Translations under genes and position numbers: made by a program
The notes under the pieces: generated by a model
Seen by the model: only the letters and a program-made list of their open reading frames with translations
The model's database searches: none
What the model was told of the DNA's origin: nothing
Assembly: GCA_003523085.1 (NCBI GenBank)
Contig: DPHD01000012.1
Location: 11,633 to 33,291, forward strand
DNA: 21,659 bases
Reading direction: 5' to 3'
DNA from: Oceanospirillaceae bacterium
GTDB lineage: Bacteria; Pseudomonadota; Gammaproteobacteria; Pseudomonadales; Balneatricaceae
Part shown: positions 1 to 7,085 of the stretch, in pieces
Layout: each line of letters begins with the position of its first letter
Numbering within the stretch: position 1 is the first letter of the stretch

Positions 1-43
1 CAAATTCTCTGCGGGGCTTGGTAGACTATGCCCCTGTACTGCT

Positions 44-70
44 ATAACTCAGTGCCAAGCACTGGGTTAT
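44..70. other. Stem-loop downstream of tRNA-Ser
   Basis: A 12-bp inverted repeat (44-55 with 59-70) encloses a 3-nt loop. One position is T49/G65: a G-U wobble if transcribed on the plus strand, an A-C mismatch on the minus strand. It lies 12 nt past the CCA end of tRNA-Ser, so it may act as a processing or termination structure for that transcript. No T-tract follows on either strand, so a classical terminator is not supported. Confidence 0.45.
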
Positions 71-82
71 CCCTATATAAAA

Positions 83-173
83 TGGCGGAGGAGGAGAGAT
101 TCGAACTCTCGGTGGGCTATTAACCCACGACGGTTTTCAAGACCGTTGCATTCGACCACTCTGCCACCCCTCC
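83..173 (-). tRNA. tRNA-Ser (anticodon UGA)
   Basis: Read on the minus strand, this is a 91-nt class II tRNA with encoded CCA. The acceptor stem pairs GGAGGGG with CTCCTCC through one G-U pair. The anticodon loop is CTTGAAA, giving anticodon TGA, which reads UCN serine codons. There is a long variable arm (GTGGG..CCCAC) as expected for tRNA-Ser, and the T-arm is GAGAG-TTCGAAT-CTCTC. Confidence 0.96.
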
Positions 174-185
174 GCAGAGGCGCGT

Positions 186-213
186 ATATTAAACCATTGA
201 GTATCAGAGTCAA
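186..213 (-). promoter_or_regulatory. Promoter of tRNA-Ser
   Basis: On the minus strand, TTGACT (213-208) and TAATAT (191-186) are separated by 16 bp. A GC-rich discriminator (ACGCGCC) follows, just before the tRNA 5' end. This is a sigma70-type layout, and GC-rich discriminators are typical of stringently controlled stable-RNA promoters. Phased A-tracts lie further upstream at 236-274. Confidence 0.7.
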
Positions 214-235
214 GGCTCTAATCGACTTGATGAGC

Positions 236-274
236 AAAAAAGGCCAAAAAACTTCAAAAAAGGGCTAAAAAAAA
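236..274. repeat. Phased A-tracts (predicted bent DNA)
   Basis: Four A-runs (A6, A6, A6, A8) begin at 236, 246, 256 and 267, one helical turn apart. On the minus strand they sit about 55-95 bp upstream of the expected tRNA-Ser start site. Phased A-tracts are known to cause intrinsic curvature. The T-runs also lie just past the moeB stop codon on the same strand, so a contribution to moeB termination is possible, but no stem was found. Confidence 0.7.
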
Positions 275-284
275 CGAAACCTAA

Positions 285-1031
285 TTACTCGTTGCCACAA
301 CTGGGGCATGTTGCGTCTTTGGGTAGAGAAAATTGTTGCCACTGCATGGTTTTAGCGTCCAATAACAACAGCTTACCTAATAATGGTTGGCCTAGCTTGG
401 CAATCACCTTTATGGCCTCCATGGCCTGCACTGCGCCGACAATACCAACCACGGGCGCCATTACCCCATTGCTTGAACAACGACTGTCTTGCGGGCCAGT
501 GAGCTGCATTAAACAGTGATAACAAGGCATGTCAGTTTGTCGTGGGTCAACCACTATCACCTGACCTTCCATGCGAATGGCAGCGCCAGAAACCAAAGGG
601 GTAACCTGCTCTAAGCAGGCTTTATTTACCGCCAAGCGCGTGACTAAGTTATCACAACAATCCACCACCAAATCAGCAGCGGCCACTTGCTCAGACAAGG
701 CCTGGGCTTCGAGTCGCTGAGTTAACGCCACCACCTCTACGCCACTGTTAATGGCAGCAATGCTTTGTTGCGCGGAGGCCACCTTGGCTTCACCGACATT
801 GGCCTCAGCGTGAATTATTTGCCGCTGTAAGTTAGAGTCGTCCACCACGTCATCGTCGGCCAACACTAAGGTACCGACCCCAGCAGCGGCCAAATACAAA
901 GCCACAGGACTACCCAAGCCCCCCAAGCCAATAATCAATACGCGGGCATTGAGCAGGTCTTGCTGACCCTGATAATCAAACTCGGGCAACATAATCTGGC
1001 GACTATAGCGATTCAATTGTTGGTCGTTCAT
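285..1031 (-). CDS. moeB: Molybdopterin-synthase adenylyltransferase (MoeB/ThiF/HesA family)
   Basis: This E1-like enzyme of 248 aa adenylates the C-terminal glycine of a ubiquitin-like sulfur carrier (MoaD, or ThiS in the ThiF branch) in the cytosol. The nucleotide-binding loop GLGGLGSP is at residues 35-42 and the LQRQIIH motif at 68-74. Two Cys-x-x-Cys pairs (C170/C173 and C242/C245) form the structural zinc site. Cys185 precedes SSNGVMAP, and the GVMAP motif resembles MoeB more than ThiF (GVVGP), which decides the name. The ATG at 1031 has GAGAG upstream. It is the last gene of the hemA-prfA-prmC-moeB operon, 29 bp after prmC. Activity on ThiS instead of MoaD cannot be excluded. Confidence 0.9.
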   Translation of the reverse strand: MNDQQLNRYSRQIMLPEFDYQGQQDLLNARVLIIGLGGLGSPVALYLAAAGVGTLVLADDDVVDDSNLQRQIIHAEANVGEAKVASAQQSIAAINSGVEVVALTQRLEAQALSEQVAAADLVVDCCDNLVTRLAVNKACLEQVTPLVSGAAIRMEGQVIVVDPRQTDMPCYHCLMQLTGPQDSRCSSNGVMAPVVGIVGAVQAMEAIKVIAKLGQPLLGKLLLLDAKTMQWQQFSLPKDATCPSCGNE

Positions 1032-1060
1032 AACAACTCTCTATGCCTTATTAAAGCCTA

Positions 1061-1915
1061 CTAGGGCCACTGCCCCAGTGTCACCCGATCTTGGCCATTA
1101 TAGTCTTGCTGGGTAGTCACTTGCGCAAACCCTAAGCGTGTTAGCAACTGGCGCACTAGAGCCCCCTGATCATAACCATGCTCAAAAGCTAGCCACCCGC
1201 CTGTGTCTAATAGCTGGGCCGCTTGGCGGGCAATGGTTTGAATATCGGCCATGCCATGGTCGTCTGCCACTAACGCCGATAACGGCTCATAACGCACATC
1301 ACCCTGACTTAAATGGGGATCCTTAGCGTCGATGTAAGGAGGATTACTGACCATGCAATGTATCGGTGCCAGCGGATCCTTAACCCAGCCGTTAGCCCAA
1401 TCACCTTGTTTAAACTGCACTTGCTGTAAATCACATACAAGCGCATTCTTTTGTGCCAATGCCACGGCGTCGCTGGATTGGTCCACGCCGGTAATCTGCC
1501 ATTGAGGCTGCTCGGAGGCAAGCGCCAAGGCAATTGCACCGGTACCCGTGCCTAAATCGATAACCTTCGCTTGGGCGGGCAAGTCTAAGCACAACACCGC
1601 CTCAACTAATAGCTCTGTTTCCGGCCTTGGAATCAAGGTGGACGCGTCCACTGCCAAATCCAAACTCCAAAAGCCTTGCTGACCTAACAAGTGAGCTATG
1701 GGCCGCCCCAAATTACGCTGCTCTACCAAGGCACAAAAACCTTGCCATTGGTTTGTGGTTAATATTTTTTCGGGCCACGTATAAAGGCTGGCGCTAGAAC
1801 AGCCGAGCTGGTGACAGAGCAATAGGTCGGCATCGAGCTTGGGGCTGTCGTCCTGCCCAGCAGCCAGCAATTGAGCCTGCGCCCAAGTCAGCGCTGCAGC
1901 GCGGCTATATTCCAA
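1061..1915 (-). CDS. prmC: Peptide chain release factor N5-glutamine methyltransferase
   Basis: PrmC (HemK) uses SAM to methylate the glutamine of the GGQ motif in release factors, improving translation termination. The 284-aa protein has an N-terminal helical RF-recognition domain (about 1-105, with RPIAHLLG and LIPRPETELL). A Rossmann methyltransferase domain follows, with the SAM motif DLGTGTG at 120-126 and the catalytic NPPY at 191-194. The start is a TTG at 1915, 1 nt after the prfA stop. No in-frame ATG lies near, and the resulting N-terminus MEY matches the E. coli protein. Only a weak ribosome site (GGAT) is visible, so translation is probably coupled to prfA, whose product is its substrate. 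Confidence 0.95.
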   Translation of the reverse strand: MEYSRAAALTWAQAQLLAAGQDDSPKLDADLLLCHQLGCSSASLYTWPEKILTTNQWQGFCALVEQRNLGRPIAHLLGQQGFWSLDLAVDASTLIPRPETELLVEAVLCLDLPAQAKVIDLGTGTGAIALALASEQPQWQITGVDQSSDAVALAQKNALVCDLQQVQFKQGDWANGWVKDPLAPIHCMVSNPPYIDAKDPHLSQGDVRYEPLSALVADDHGMADIQTIARQAAQLLDTGGWLAFEHGYDQGALVRQLLTRLGFAQVTTQQDYNGQDRVTLGQWP

Positions 1916-1916
1916 A

Positions 1917-3008
1917 CTAGCTATCCGCTTCGGCCAAGGAGGCCAGCATATTGGCTTGATGCTCGTTACTCAAAGGTTCTATCAAGCAGTTAACGTCACC
2001 TTCCATAATGTCGCCTAACTTGTATAAGGTTAAGTTGATGCGGTGATCTGTAACCCTGCCCTGTGGGTAGTTGTAGGTTCGAATTCGCTCAGAACGGTCG
2101 CCACTACCTACCAAACTTTTACGCGCATCGGCTTGTTCTGCAGCCACTTCTTCTTGCGCACTAGACAACAACTTCGCCGCTAATAAAGACAAAGCGCGGG
2201 CTTTGTTTTTATGTTGCGAACGCTCATCTTGGCACTCGACCACTACTCCAGAGGGCAAGTGAGTAATACGAATGGCCGAGTCGGTTTTGTTAACGTGTTG
2301 ACCTCCCGCACCCGATGCGCGAAAGGTGTCTATACGCAAATCGCCTTTATTAATATCAACTTCGTCCACTGAGTCTACCTCGGGCATTACCGCCACAGTA
2401 CAGGCTGAGGTATGAATACGACCTTGAGACTCGGTTTCGGGCACGCGTTGCACTCGATGGGCGCCAGACTCAAATTTCAAACGAGAGTACACATCGTCGC
2501 CCACCATACGGGTAATAATTTCGCGGTAGCCGCCATGTTCGCCTACGTTCTGGCTAACAATCTCAATCTTCCAGCCCATATTTTCGGCATAGCGCGTATA
2601 CATTCGATATAAGTCGCCGGCAAAAATAGCGGCTTCGTCACCACCGGTGCCCGCGCGAATTTCCACAAAAGTATTGTGACCGTCGTTGGGGTCTTTAGGC
2701 AACAATAGTTTTTGCAAGTCCAGCTCAAGTTCGGCCTGACGTTTCTTGCCCTCTTGGATCTCTTCTTCTGCCATGGCTTTCATATCAGCATCATCTTCTA
2801 CCAACATCAACGTCGCTTCGGCCATGTCTTCTTGTAACTGCATGTACTGGCCGTAGTTAGCCACCACATCTTCAAGCTCGGCGTACTCTTTAGAGTAAGC
2901 TCGAAACTTGTCTTGATCCATAATGACTTCGGCTACACCCATCAGTGCTTCTAGCTCTTGGTAGCGATCTTGTAACTGTTCTAATTTACTTAGTATTGAG
3001 GCTTTCAT
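1917..3008 (-). CDS. prfA: Peptide chain release factor 1
   Basis: RF1 reads UAA and UAG stop codons on the ribosome and triggers peptidyl-tRNA hydrolysis. The 363-aa length is normal for the family. The stop-recognition PxT motif is PET at 190-192, followed by SQGRIHTSA. The catalytic GGQ is at 235-237, and Gln237 is the residue modified by the neighbouring prmC product. The conserved GSGDRSERIRTYNYPQ segment is present near the C-terminus. The ATG at 3008 overlaps the hemA stop codon in an ATGA arrangement (4 bp), and prmC follows after 1 nt, so all three are co-translated. Confidence 0.97.
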   Translation of the reverse strand: MKASILSKLEQLQDRYQELEALMGVAEVIMDQDKFRAYSKEYAELEDVVANYGQYMQLQEDMAEATLMLVEDDADMKAMAEEEIQEGKKRQAELELDLQKLLLPKDPNDGHNTFVEIRAGTGGDEAAIFAGDLYRMYTRYAENMGWKIEIVSQNVGEHGGYREIITRMVGDDVYSRLKFESGAHRVQRVPETESQGRIHTSACTVAVMPEVDSVDEVDINKGDLRIDTFRASGAGGQHVNKTDSAIRITHLPSGVVVECQDERSQHKNKARALSLLAAKLLSSAQEEVAAEQADARKSLVGSGDRSERIRTYNYPQGRVTDHRINLTLYKLGDIMEGDVNCLIEPLSNEHQANMLASLAEADS

Positions 3009-4282
3009 AGGGTTTTATTCAATTCAAACATGGTTTGCAATAATTCTAGGCTTTGGTCATCACCCATGGCACTGGCTTTTTTGAGCTGTACCGTCGGTGC
3101 ATGCATCATTTTATTAGTTAACCCCCGCGCTAAGCGCTGCAATACGGCTTGGGGGGCTTCGCCCTTGGCTAACAATACCAAGGCGCGGTTTAGTTCGTCA
3201 TCCCGTAGGGCTTCCATACGTTGGCGGTAATCACGAATAGTGGTTACCGCATCAAGCGAGCGCTCATGTTCTAAATAGGCGGCCAGCCCAGCGTCTATCA
3301 TCACCTCCGCAGCCACAGCTGCCTCTTGGCGCGAGCGCATACCTTCATCAATGACATCCTTTAAGTCATCGACGGTATACAGATACACGTCGTCTAAATC
3401 GCCTACCTCTGCCTCTATGTCTCTGGGCACCGCAATATCAACCATAAACATGAGCTTGTGCTTACGTTGCTTTAAGACGCGCTCTACAGCCCCCTTACCT
3501 AAAATAGGTAATTGGCTGGCGGTAGAAGAAATAACAATGTCGGCTTGGGCCAGATAATCAGGTATATCGGCGAGTAATACGGCTTTGGCATCAAACTCAA
3601 GCGCCAAGTCTTGGGCCCTCGCCAAGGTGCGATTGGCTACCACAATACGCTTCACACCCGCATCCCGTAAATGGCGCGCCACCAGTTCAATGGTTTCTCC
3701 AGCGCCGATTAGCAACGCGGTTTGGTCTGACAGTTGGGCAAAAATCTGCCGTGCCATGGCCACCGCAGCAAACGCCACAGACACTGGGTTTTCGCCAATG
3801 GCCGTGTGTGTACGCACCTGCTTAGCAGTGTTAAATGCGCTTTGAAACAAACGCAGCAGATGGCTGGAGGCCGTTTTCTCTTGCCGCGCCACAGAGAAAC
3901 TTGATTTTAGCTGGCCCAAAATTTGCGGCTCACCCAACACCATAGAATCTAAACCGCAGGCCACACGCATCATATGCCGCACCGCTTGATCTTGCTCTTG
4001 AAAATAACAATGGCGCTGCACTTGATACAGGTCTACGTCATGATAACCGGCTAACCAAGCCGCCACCGTTTGTTTAGGGTCGGCGGCCAAGGCCGAATCC
4101 TCAGGCAGGCGTCCATATATTTCGGTGCGATTACAGGTGGATAAAATAGCCACTTCAGAAATAGCTGTTTGAGCTAAAATTTGTTGCAACGCGGGCGCGG
4201 CAATTTCTGGCGCAAAAGCCAACTTCTCGCGCACATCAATAGGTGCGGTGGTGTGATTAATACCAAATACAAACAAAGTCAT
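3005..4282 (-). CDS. hemA: Glutamyl-tRNA reductase
   Basis: This enzyme reduces glutamyl-tRNA(Glu) with NADPH to glutamate-1-semialdehyde, the first committed step of the C5 route to heme and other tetrapyrroles. The 425-aa protein has the catalytic-domain motifs GINHTTAPIDVRE (8-20) and STCNRTE with nucleophile Cys50. The signature GLDSMVLGEPQILGQ spans 110-124, and an NADP-binding domain with GAGETIE is at 193-199. A C-terminal dimerisation helix region follows. The ATG at 4282 has no clear Shine-Dalgarno. It is the first gene of the minus-strand operon and overlaps prfA by 4 bp. Confidence 0.97.
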   Translation of the reverse strand: MTLFVFGINHTTAPIDVREKLAFAPEIAAPALQQILAQTAISEVAILSTCNRTEIYGRLPEDSALAADPKQTVAAWLAGYHDVDLYQVQRHCYFQEQDQAVRHMMRVACGLDSMVLGEPQILGQLKSSFSVARQEKTASSHLLRLFQSAFNTAKQVRTHTAIGENPVSVAFAAVAMARQIFAQLSDQTALLIGAGETIELVARHLRDAGVKRIVVANRTLARAQDLALEFDAKAVLLADIPDYLAQADIVISSTASQLPILGKGAVERVLKQRKHKLMFMVDIAVPRDIEAEVGDLDDVYLYTVDDLKDVIDEGMRSRQEAAVAAEVMIDAGLAAYLEHERSLDAVTTIRDYRQRMEALRDDELNRALVLLAKGEAPQAVLQRLARGLTNKMMHAPTVQLKKASAMGDDQSLELLQTMFELNKTL

Positions 4283-4328
4283 GGAATCGGCGCGCGAAGA
4301 TCAATACGTAGGAACACTAAAGCCCGTT

Positions 4329-4334
4329 ATTATA
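4329..4334 (-). promoter_or_regulatory. Putative -10 box of the hemA operon
   Basis: A perfect TATAAT lies on the minus strand at 4334-4329, which would start transcription near 4322 and give a leader of about 40 nt to hemA. No convincing -35 hexamer is found at 16-18 bp (best candidate TATGGG), so an activator or another element may be needed. Confidence 0.5.
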
Positions 4335-4450
4335 CCTGAAACTTAAGCTCTCCCATAGTGAGCTCGGCAATAGAACACCACATGCTGCCCCTGCACGCTA
4401 AAAGATTTTTCTATGTTTTGCGACTACCCGTCTCTGCGATCGCCAAACTT

Positions 4451-4459
4451 TGCTACAAT
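4451..4459 (+). promoter_or_regulatory. Putative extended -10 promoter of the TPR-lolB operon
   Basis: TGCTACAAT fits the extended -10 pattern TGnTATAAT with one mismatch in the hexamer. The predicted start near 4466 lies about 10 nt before the first possible TTG start codon (4476) and 28 nt before the next (4494). No good -35 is visible, as is usual for extended -10 promoters. Confidence 0.45.
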
Positions 4460-4475
4460 TTAGCTTTAATCATCA

Positions 4476-6233
4476 TTGTTTGAGCTTAGACTATTGTTTT
4501 GTAATGCCCTGCGCAGACCTAGCGCCAACCACAGCCACACCAGCCTAAAACCGGCGGGCATATTGCTATGGGCGCTGCTACTGCTGGGCTGCAGCCAACC
4601 AACAATCACTAGTCACATCAACACTACCGCACCGCAGGCGCCTTTGCCTGCCACCGCACTGACGCAATTATTGGCAGGTGAATTTGCCGTACAGCGCGCC
4701 AATAGCAAGCAGGCGGCAATTCACTTATTAGCGGCAGCGGCCGCTACCGGCGACCTCAATACCGCCAAACGCGCCACTTTTGCCGCACAACACAGTCACG
4801 ATCCGGAGTTACTAAGCCAAACCAGCCAGCTCTGGACACAGTTGGCACCCACCGACCCAACACCCTGGCAGTATTTAGCTCAAGCTCAAGCTCAAGCGGG
4901 TAATTTCGACAGCGCCCTACCCTCGCTACAAGAGGAATTAAAACGTGGCGGTGGCGATGGCTTGGCCCATGTCGCCAGCATTAGTATCAGCGGCGCAAAA
5001 CCAGACCTGGAATCGACCCACGCACACTACCTGAGCTGGTTAGAGCAATACCCCAATCAGCCGCAATTGCTCTACGCCTTAGCCCTTTTAGAACAAGCTA
5101 AGGCACAACCACAAGCAGCCATTAAATCCATTATTAAAGCCTTAAACCAAGACCCAAACTACCTGCATGCTCAAGTACTTTACGGCAACCTACTACTCTC
5201 CACCCATGCGCTTGTTACGGCTAACCAATACCTTAGCCCACTCACCCAAACACCCAAGCAAACACCCTACCAATTGCTCGTGCTACACGCTCAAGTACTG
5301 ACTCTATTAGCCGATTACAACCACGCTTATGATTACTTTAACGAGCTAACCAGGCGCTTCCCACAGGATGCTAGCTTCCACTATTCGGCCGGCTTATTAG
5401 CCTTTGAAACTGATTCCCACGGGCAAGTGGAGCACCACCTACAACAGGCCTTAGCACTCACGCCAGACAACCACAGCGCGCACTACTACCTAGGACTTAA
5501 CGCCGCCAAAGCAGATCACATAGACACCGCCATAAGTCACTTCCAGCAGGTAACAATAGGCCCAGATCAATGGGCAGCAATCGCTGAGCTTGTCAACCTA
5601 CAAGCACCCCAACTTGAGCATGTAGACGACTACTTTGTGACGCTACGGCAATCCCGCCCAGACTTCACTGCCGAAATATACAGCTTACAGGCGCAATACC
5701 TACAGCAACTGGATGAACCAGAAGCAGCAGCACAGGCTTACGCCACAGGCACTCGCCTTTTCCCGCACCATATTGGTTTGCTGTATGGCCAAGCATTACT
5801 CGCACAAAGCCTCAATAATAGCCAACTAACGGAGCAATTGTTAGAACGTATATTGGCCATAGAACCCGACCACATTAACGCCCTTAATGCTCTGGGCTAT
5901 ACTTATGCCGAGCAAGGCATTAAATTGGAGCGTGCAGAAGCTCTCATCAATAAAGCCCTCGCGCAGGCGCCGGACAATGCCGCCATTATTGATAGCCTCG
6001 GCTGGCTTAACTACCGGCAGGGCCACTTGAGGCAAGCTAAAGCGCTACTCAGCAAAGCCTATGCTATATTACCGGACGCCGAGATTGCCGCTCATCTTGG
6101 ATTAGTCGAGTGGGCCTTAGGCGACACCAAAGGTGCTTTTAAAACATGGAACGAGGCGCTTGAAAAATCGCCCGATAACCTGCTTATCAAACAAGCCATC
6201 ATGGATGCTCAAAATGATTTCGAACACAACTAG
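4476..6233 (+). CDS. Tetratricopeptide-repeat lipoprotein
   Basis: A 585-aa protein with a lipoprotein-type signal: a basic stretch, then the hydrophobic run ILLWALLLLGC with lipobox Cys39, predicting a periplasm-facing membrane-anchored protein. The rest is alpha-helical with many TPR-like motifs, for example around HYYLGLNAAKADHIDTAI and ALNALGYTYAEQG followed by IIDSLGWLNYRQG. TPR arrays mediate protein-protein contacts; the partner is unknown. It corresponds in position to the TPR protein between hemA and lolB in Pseudomonas (PA4667, from memory). The start is uncertain: all in-frame candidates are TTG (4476, 4494, 4563) and none has a strong ribosome site; 4494 leaves a conventional signal peptide of 33 residues. 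lolB overlaps its 3' end by 20 bp, suggesting coupled expression and a shared link to the outer membrane. Confidence 0.85.
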   Translation: MFELRLLFCNALRRPSANHSHTSLKPAGILLWALLLLGCSQPTITSHINTTAPQAPLPATALTQLLAGEFAVQRANSKQAAIHLLAAAAATGDLNTAKRATFAAQHSHDPELLSQTSQLWTQLAPTDPTPWQYLAQAQAQAGNFDSALPSLQEELKRGGGDGLAHVASISISGAKPDLESTHAHYLSWLEQYPNQPQLLYALALLEQAKAQPQAAIKSIIKALNQDPNYLHAQVLYGNLLLSTHALVTANQYLSPLTQTPKQTPYQLLVLHAQVLTLLADYNHAYDYFNELTRRFPQDASFHYSAGLLAFETDSHGQVEHHLQQALALTPDNHSAHYYLGLNAAKADHIDTAISHFQQVTIGPDQWAAIAELVNLQAPQLEHVDDYFVTLRQSRPDFTAEIYSLQAQYLQQLDEPEAAAQAYATGTRLFPHHIGLLYGQALLAQSLNNSQLTEQLLERILAIEPDHINALNALGYTYAEQGIKLERAEALINKALAQAPDNAAIIDSLGWLNYRQGHLRQAKALLSKAYAILPDAEIAAHLGLVEWALGDTKGAFKTWNEALEKSPDNLLIKQAIMDAQNDFEHN

Positions 6234-6888
6234 CCGCCCCCAGGCCCGGATAAAGCTTATTTTTTTGGCTACAGCCTGCCTCATACTGAGCGCCTGTAGC
6301 ACCACACCCACCAGCACACTGCAACCCGTAGCAAGCCATGCTTACGCGCCCTTTGCGTACAAACAAGCCGAACTAGACAAACTCGTACAGTGGGACGTAG
6401 AAGGCAAACTGGCCGTGTTCGCCAATGACAAGAACAACTCCGGCCTCCTCACTTGGCGCCAAAGAGCAGGCTATTTTGACTTACTCATAAGCGGCCCATT
6501 AGGCAGTGGTCAACTGCATATTGAAGGCACGCCAGGCGTTGCCATCGCCACCAGCAGCAAAGGTCAAGTTGAGGCCGAGTCCATTGAGTTACTATTTTTA
6601 CAGGAATTTGGCTGGGTGTTTCCCATGCAAGAACTGAGGTATTGGGCTCGCGGCATTCCCCACCCCGCATCAAAAGCCACACTGAGCTACAACGAAACAG
6701 GAGAGGCGGCCAGCATTCATCAAGCAGGCTGGCAGGTGACTTATCATTCTTACAACAAAGTCACTGGCTTGCCTATGCCCAAAAAAATAGAAATTATCGG
6801 ACCTGATGTACGCCTGGTTTTGGTACTAAAAAGCTGGTTTAACCTGTATCCATTTCCGCGTTTAAACCCCAGCTTCAAGCCACAGTAA
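6214..6888 (+). CDS. lolB: Outer-membrane lipoprotein receptor LolB
   Basis: LolB accepts lipoproteins from LolA in the periplasm and inserts them into the outer membrane. The chosen ATG at 6214 gives 224 aa with a signal peptide ending in lipobox LSAC (Cys28). An ATG at 6205 would add three residues. The mature part shows family features: W-x-V-x-GKLAV near the N-terminus, a TW..R strand, and the SGPLGSGQLHI segment. It overlaps the upstream TPR gene by 20 bp. In most relatives ispE follows directly; here only 59 bp separate lolB from tRNA-Gln. Confidence 0.92.
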   Translation: MISNTTSRPQARIKLIFLATACLILSACSTTPTSTLQPVASHAYAPFAYKQAELDKLVQWDVEGKLAVFANDKNNSGLLTWRQRAGYFDLLISGPLGSGQLHIEGTPGVAIATSSKGQVEAESIELLFLQEFGWVFPMQELRYWARGIPHPASKATLSYNETGEAASIHQAGWQVTYHSYNKVTGLPMPKKIEIIGPDVRLVLVLKSWFNLYPFPRLNPSFKPQ

Positions 6889-6902
6889 TGATACAAGTTT
6901 TG

Positions 6903-6931
6903 TTGACAAAAGCCCGCATTTCCGCGAGAAT
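6903..6931 (+). promoter_or_regulatory. Promoter of tRNA-Gln and probably prs
   Basis: A consensus TTGACA (6903-6908) and GAGAAT (6926-6931) are 17 bp apart. The discriminator ACGCGCC is GC-rich, as in the tRNA-Ser promoter. No terminator lies between tRNA-Gln and prs, so this promoter probably drives both. Confidence 0.75.
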
Positions 6932-6947
6932 ACGCGCCTCGTATTTC

Positions 6948-7022
6948 TGGGATATCGCCAAGCGGTAAGGCAACGGGTTTTGATCTCGTCATGCGCAGGT
7001 TCAAATCCTGCTATCCCAGCCA
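6948..7022 (+). tRNA. tRNA-Gln (anticodon UUG), copy 1
   Basis: A 75-nt tRNA with encoded CCA. The acceptor stem is TGGGATA..TATCCCA, and the anticodon stem ACGGG/CTCGT encloses loop TTTTGAT with anticodon TTG. It is identical to the copy at 10705-10779 except for A instead of G at 7003 in the T-loop. Confidence 0.97.
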
Positions 7023-7031
7023 CATTCATTG

Positions 7032-7051
7032 GTGCAGACACGTGTCTGCAC
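7032..7051. promoter_or_regulatory. Perfect 20-bp palindrome between tRNA-Gln and prs
   Basis: GTGCAGACAC followed directly by its exact reverse complement, centred on CACGTG. It starts 10 nt after the tRNA CCA end and lies 34 bp upstream of the prs start. As RNA it would form an 8-bp stem with a 4-nt loop, suiting a processing or stability element. As DNA it could be an operator. No T-tract follows. Confidence 0.6.
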
Positions 7052-7085
7052 TTGGCTTAAACGCATACAGCATAGGTGCCCCAAG

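Noticed and set aside
6750..7004. Minus-strand open frame of 84 codons
   Set aside because: Covers the end of lolB, a promoter and tRNA-Gln copy 1 in antisense.
7029..7085. 19-residue upstream extension of prs
   Set aside because: Would include the palindrome and not match the conserved MSKLKVFTG start; GTG 7086 has a proper ribosome site.
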